In this document: one piece after another, positions 60,315-64,000 of the stretch
Position numbering within the stretch: position 1 is the stretch's first letter
How the letters are laid out: each line of letters opens with the position of its first letter
DNA from: Pseudomonas parafulva
GTDB taxonomy: Bacteria; Pseudomonadota; Gammaproteobacteria; Pseudomonadales; Pseudomonadaceae
Length of the DNA: 64,000 nucleotides
Reading direction: 5' to 3'
NCBI RefSeq assembly: GCF_002021815.1
Contig: NZ_CP019952.1
Span: 2,263,001-2,327,000 of the forward strand
Made by a program: the position numbers and the translations under genes
Notes under the pieces: generated by a model
Databases searched by the model: none
The model's input: the letters and a program-made list of their open reading frames with translations, nothing else
Told to the model about the DNA's origin: nothing

Positions 60315-61730
60315 TCAGTGCGAACTGGCCACCGTGTCGGGTTGCCAGCCGCCACCGAGTGCCTTGTAGATCGAAACGATCCCTCGATAGAGGTCGACCT
60401 CGCCAAGCGCCTGCGCATCTTCCGCACTCAGGCGCTCGCGCTCGGCATCTAGCAGCACCAGGTAATCGACTGACCCCTCGCGGTAGCGGATCGACGCCAG
60501 ATCGGCCGCCTTGCGGCTGGCTTCGCTCTGACGCATCAGCGACAGCAGGCGCTGCTGGATCTTGTCGTAGTCGCTGAACGCGTTGGCCGACTCTTCCAGC
60601 GCCAACAGTACCTGCTGCTCATAATTGGCCAGCGCGCCTTGCGCGTCGGCCTTGGCGCCGCGCAGCCGCGCCCTCACGCTACCCAGGTCAAACGCCGCCC
60701 AGGTAATGCTGGGGCCCAACCCCCAGGCGCCCGCTGCCGAGGAGCCGAGCTGAGAGCCGCGCGCTGCGGTGAAGCCCAAGAAACCGCTCAGGCTCACCCG
60801 GGGAAACAGATCTGCCGTCGCCACCCCGACGTTGGCGGTGGCTGCGGCAAGCTGGCGCTCGGCGCTGCGGATGTCCGGACGGCGGCGCAGCAGTTCACCC
60901 GGATCGCCCACAGGCAGGGATTTGGCGATGGCGGGCAGGGCCTTGGGCGAAAGGTCCACACCGATTGCGTCAGGCCGACGGCCCAGCAAGGTGGCGATGC
61001 GATGCCGCGATCTGGCCTGTTGAGCCTGCAACTGCGGCACACTGGCTTCAACCCCTGCCAGGCGCGCGTCGGCCCGCACCACGTCCAGTTCATTACCCAC
61101 CCCGGTATCGCGCAACGTTTCAGTGATGGTACGTGACTGTTGCTGCGTCTTGAGGTTAGCCAAGGCAATGTGTTCACGCAGTTGCGCGCCGCGCAGCTGG
61201 CCATAAGCGTCGACCAGCTCGGCGATGAGACTGACCTGAAGTTGCTGAAGGTCGGCCGCCGCTGCTGCTTCCTGAGCCTGGCTGGCTTCGATCTGTCGGG
61301 AAATTCGCCCGAACAAGTCGACTTCCCACGCCATGTCCAGGCCCAGGTCATAGCGCTCGGCATTGACCCGGTGGTCGGTCTGGCCAGGCACCTGGCCTTT
61401 GCCCACTTCACTGCTGGCACGGCTTGTCACGACCGGGAACTGATCGTTTTCGGCATCGTCCCGAATTGCCCTAGCGGACTTAAGCCGTGCGAAAGCGACC
61501 TGTAGATCTCGGTTGCCCTCTAACGAGGCCTGCACCAGTTGGTTCAGGGTGGGGTCGTCGAACTGTTTCCACCACAGGCTCTCGAAACGGGTGCGGTCAT
61601 AGGCCTTGGCTTGGGCGTCGACCTCCAGCTGGGCTGGAGCAGTGGCCGGAGCCTGGTAATCAGGTCCCACCGCGCAAGCCGCCAGGGCCAGGCTGAGCAG
61701 GCTCGGTGTCAGGTGTTTGAACAGATTCAT
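60315..61730 (-). CDS. oprN: Outer-membrane efflux channel, OprN-like
   Basis: A 471-residue TolC/OprM-family lipoprotein (signal LLSLALAACAVGPDY). Two repeats of coiled helices with strands (RYDLGLDMAWEVDLFGRISRQIEAS and GAWGLGPSITWAAFDLGSVRARL), and LLRRRPDIRSAERQLAAATANVGVA is the family signature. ATG 61730 overlaps the mexF stop (ATGA), so it is translationally coupled. With MexE/MexF it forms the outer part of the pump. The longer frame to 62306 is an out-of-frame extension through mexF. Confidence 0.93.
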   Translation of the reverse strand: MNLFKHLTPSLLSLALAACAVGPDYQAPATAPAQLEVDAQAKAYDRTRFESLWWKQFDDPTLNQLVQASLEGNRDLQVAFARLKSARAIRDDAENDQFPVVTSRASSEVGKGQVPGQTDHRVNAERYDLGLDMAWEVDLFGRISRQIEASQAQEAAAAADLQQLQVSLIAELVDAYGQLRGAQLREHIALANLKTQQQSRTITETLRDTGVGNELDVVRADARLAGVEASVPQLQAQQARSRHRIATLLGRRPDAIGVDLSPKALPAIAKSLPVGDPGELLRRRPDIRSAERQLAAATANVGVATADLFPRVSLSGFLGFTAARGSQLGSSAAGAWGLGPSITWAAFDLGSVRARLRGAKADAQGALANYEQQVLLALEESANAFSDYDKIQQRLLSLMRQSEASRKAADLASIRYREGSVDYLVLLDAERERLSAEDAQALGEVDLYRGIVSIYKALGGGWQPDTVASSH

Positions 61731-64000
61731 GCAGGGTTCTCCAGCGGATGGACGCGCTCGGCCTTGCGGGCCTGACGTCGCTCGACAAAACGGCGGATCA
61801 GGAAGAAGAACACCGGCGTCAGGAACAGGCCGAACACCGTGACGCCGATCATCCCGGAGAACACCGCCACGCCCATGGCATGACGCATCTCCGAGCCCGC
61901 ACCTGAGCTGAACACCAGCGGTACGACACCCATGATGAACGCGATGGACGTCATCAGGATCGGGCGCAAGCGCAGACGGCAGGCTTCGAGCACCGCAGCC
62001 AGGGGATCGAGGCCTTTGGCTTGCTCGTCCTTGGCGAACTCGACGATCAGGATGGCGTTCTTGCAGGCAAGCCCCACCAGGACGATGAGCCCGATCTGGG
62101 TGAATATGTTGTTGTCGCCTCCCGAGACAATGACCCCGGTGATGGCCGAGAGCAGCGTCATCGGCACGATCAGGATCACGGCCAAGGGCAGGCTCCAGCT
62201 CTCGTACTGGGCGGCCAGTACGAGGAACGCCAACAGCACGCACAACGGGAACACGAACAGCGCAGTGTTGCCCGAGAGGATCTGCTGGTAGGTCAGGTCC
62301 GTCCACTCGAAGGTCATGCCGTTGGGCAGTTCCTGCTTCAGAAGTTTCTCGATGGCTGCTTCGGCCTGGCCTGAACTGTATCCGGGCGCCGCTGCGCCAT
62401 TGATTTCCGCGGTGATGAAGCCGTTATAGTGCATCACGCGGTCGGGCCCGGAGGTGTCGGTAACCTTGAGGAACGTGGCCAGTGGGATCATCTCGCCCCG
62501 GTTGTTGCGCACCTTCAGTTGGCCGATCTGCTCGGCGTCGAGTCGGAACTGCTGCTCGGCCTGCACGTTGACCTGGTAGGTACGTCCGAACCGGTTGAAG
62601 TCGTTGGTGTACAGCGACCCCAGGTACACCTGCAGGGTGTCGAAGATATCGTTGATGGCCACGCCGTGGGTCTTGGCTTTCTCGCGATCAATGGCCGCGT
62701 CGACCTGCGGCACATTGACCTGGTAGCTGGTGAACAGGCCCGCGAGCTCTGGCACCTCATGGCTCTTGGCAATGATGTTCTGGGTTTCCTTGTACAGCGC
62801 TTCGTAACCCAGGTTGCCACGGTCCTCAATCTGCAGGCGGAAGCCACCGATGGTACCCAGACCTTGCACGGGCGGCGGCGGGAAGATCGCGATGTAGGCG
62901 TCCTGAATGTCCGCGAACTGGGCGTTCAACGCCGCGGCGATGGCAGCTGCCGACTGGCTGGGGTCCTTGCGTTCGTCGAAGGGCTTGAGGGGAGTGAACA
63001 CGATGCCGCTGTTGGGGCTGTTGGTGAAGCCGTTGATCGAAAGGCCCGGGAACGCGACAGAGTCCGCCACGCCCGGTTGCTTGAGGGCAATCTCGCTCAT
63101 GCGCTTGATCACCGCTTCGGTGCGGTCAAGGCTGGCGGCATCTGGCAGCTGGGCGAAAGCCACCAGGTATTGCTTGTCCTGGGCAGGTACGAAACCCGTT
63201 GGCGTGGAGGAGAAACCCAGGTAGGTCAGGCCCATCAAACCGGCATAGACGAACAAGGCGATACCACTGGAGCGAATCACTCGGCGAACACCGCCTACGT
63301 AGCGATGGCTGGCGCGGTCGAAGAAGCGATTGAACGGCGCAAAAAGCCAGCTGCCCAGCAACTTGTCCAGCAGCCGCGAGAAGGTGTCCCGGGGTGCATG
63401 ATGGTCTTTGAGCAACACCGCCGCCAAGGCAGGGGACAGTGTCAGCGAGTTGAACGCCGAGATCACCGTAGAGATCGCAATGGTCAGGGCAAACTGCTTG
63501 TAGAACTGCCCGGTCAGCCCCGAGATGAACGCTGCAGGGACGAACACCGCGCACAACACCAAGGCGGTGGCGATGATCGGGCCTGTCACCTCGCTCATGG
63601 CTTTTTGCGTGGCCTCGAGCGGTTTGAGGCCCAGCCCGATGTTGCGCTCGACGTTTTCCACCACCACGATGGCGTCATCGACCACGATGCCGATTGCCAA
63701 CACTAATCCGAACAAGGAAAGGGCGTTGAGCGAGAAGCCGAACAGGTGCATCACGGCAAAGGTGCCGATCAGCGATACCGGCACGGCCAGCAACGGAATG
63801 ATCGATGCGCGCCAGGTCTGCAGGAACAGGATGACCACCAGCACGACTAACACCAGTGCTTCGAACAGCGTGTGCACCACCGCCTCGATCGAGCCGCGCA
63901 CGAACACGGTGGGGTCGTAGACGATGCTGTAGTCCATGCCTTCGGGGAAGTCTTTCTTCAATTCCGCCATCTTCGCGCGCACTTCATCGGAGATGTCGAT
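61727..64000 (-). CDS. mexF: RND efflux permease, MexF-like (5' part outside the window)
   Basis: The last 757 codons of an RND permease continue past the right edge, so the first spans and part of the first periplasmic loop are missing. The TM4 Asp pair is in GIVVDDAIVVVENVER and the TM10 Lys in LACKNAILIVEFAK. Features such as the long loop (NSPNSGIVFTPLKPFDERKD) and the ending FFFLIRRFVERRQARKAERV fit MexF, a chloramphenicol/fluoroquinolone exporter. Next gene is oprN; mexE would lie upstream outside the window. Confidence 0.93.
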   Translation of the reverse strand: MDISDEVRAKMAELKKDFPEGMDYSIVYDPTVFVRGSIEAVVHTLFEALVLVVLVVILFLQTWRASIIPLLAVPVSLIGTFAVMHLFGFSLNALSLFGLVLAIGIVVDDAIVVVENVERNIGLGLKPLEATQKAMSEVTGPIIATALVLCAVFVPAAFISGLTGQFYKQFALTIAISTVISAFNSLTLSPALAAVLLKDHHAPRDTFSRLLDKLLGSWLFAPFNRFFDRASHRYVGGVRRVIRSSGIALFVYAGLMGLTYLGFSSTPTGFVPAQDKQYLVAFAQLPDAASLDRTEAVIKRMSEIALKQPGVADSVAFPGLSINGFTNSPNSGIVFTPLKPFDERKDPSQSAAAIAAALNAQFADIQDAYIAIFPPPPVQGLGTIGGFRLQIEDRGNLGYEALYKETQNIIAKSHEVPELAGLFTSYQVNVPQVDAAIDREKAKTHGVAINDIFDTLQVYLGSLYTNDFNRFGRTYQVNVQAEQQFRLDAEQIGQLKVRNNRGEMIPLATFLKVTDTSGPDRVMHYNGFITAEINGAAAPGYSSGQAEAAIEKLLKQELPNGMTFEWTDLTYQQILSGNTALFVFPLCVLLAFLVLAAQYESWSLPLAVILIVPMTLLSAITGVIVSGGDNNIFTQIGLIVLVGLACKNAILIVEFAKDEQAKGLDPLAAVLEACRLRLRPILMTSIAFIMGVVPLVFSSGAGSEMRHAMGVAVFSGMIGVTVFGLFLTPVFFFLIRRFVERRQARKAERVHPLENPA

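Noticed and set aside
60315..62306. A 663-codon minus-strand frame spanning oprN and part of mexF
   Set aside because: Only the part from ATG 61730 is OprN; the extension is out of frame within mexF and reads as Arg/Pro/Gly-rich noise.

Overview
The window looks like a chromosomal segment of a Pseudomonas putida-group bacterium. Supporting this are the high G+C content, a P. putida-style REP pair, a mexF-oprN locus next to a PAS/REC sensor kinase and hppd, arsRBCH, non-phosphorylating gapN, TerC-CBS, hbdH and many LysE exporters. No rRNA, tRNA or CRISPR array was seen. The organism call is inference from gene content and style; no database was searched.

Layout. 1-4.4 kb: partial amidase, REP pair, YghU-type GST, secreted alpha/beta hydrolase and the ABC-F ATPase ybiT. 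4.36-9.03 kb: an integrative-element scar at the 5' end of ybiT. Two 28-bp att-like repeats bracket a decayed integrase, a phage endolysin/Rz/Rz1 remnant and arsRBCH; a second integrase remnant and two poly-G tracts lie just outside. 9.2-16.8 kb: an accessory stretch rich in very small genes (single-TM peptides, small lipoproteins, membrane proteins) with VOC and GNAT enzymes. 16.9-23.7 kb: ogt, a nitrilase-family hydrolase, a PPP phosphatase, LysE/AraC genes, an autotransporter remnant, and two parvulins around hbdH. 23.7-25.3 kb: a DAHP synthase behind an aromatic-rich leader peptide and terminator. 25.4-27.1 kb: a small secreted protein and an MFS transporter. 27.1-29.6 kb: a complete IS3-family (IS150-type) element inserted between the arms of a ~200-bp inverted repeat. 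29.8-37.5 kb: mobA, an RND pump with its adaptor, a divergent RstAB-like two-component system and a PACE transporter. 37.5-39.3 kb: ilvA with an Ile-codon leader peptide and a textbook 1-2-3-4 attenuator. 39.3-50.2 kb: a hypothetical gene, gapN, a large LRR effector-like protein, a FemAB-like/GT61 pair and a second AraC/LysE set. 50.4-64 kb: TerC-CBS, rarD, a CSS-EAL phosphodiesterase, hppd, a CSS protein without EAL, a hybrid kinase whose phospho-acceptor His is Asn, a HEAT/TPR protein, and oprN and mexF, the latter running off the window.

How the genes work together. Aromatic flux is visible at synthesis (DAHP synthase) and degradation (hppd). Branched-chain synthesis enters through ilvA. 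Both biosynthetic genes appear to be controlled by ribosome-mediated attenuation. Efflux is a recurrent theme: two RND systems, ArsB, MFS, PACE, RarD and three LysE-type exporters. The points most worth testing are the att repeats whose only mismatches are synonymous in ybiT, the two attenuators, the His-less kinase, the EAL-less CSS protein and the small-gene archipelago at 9-17 kb.
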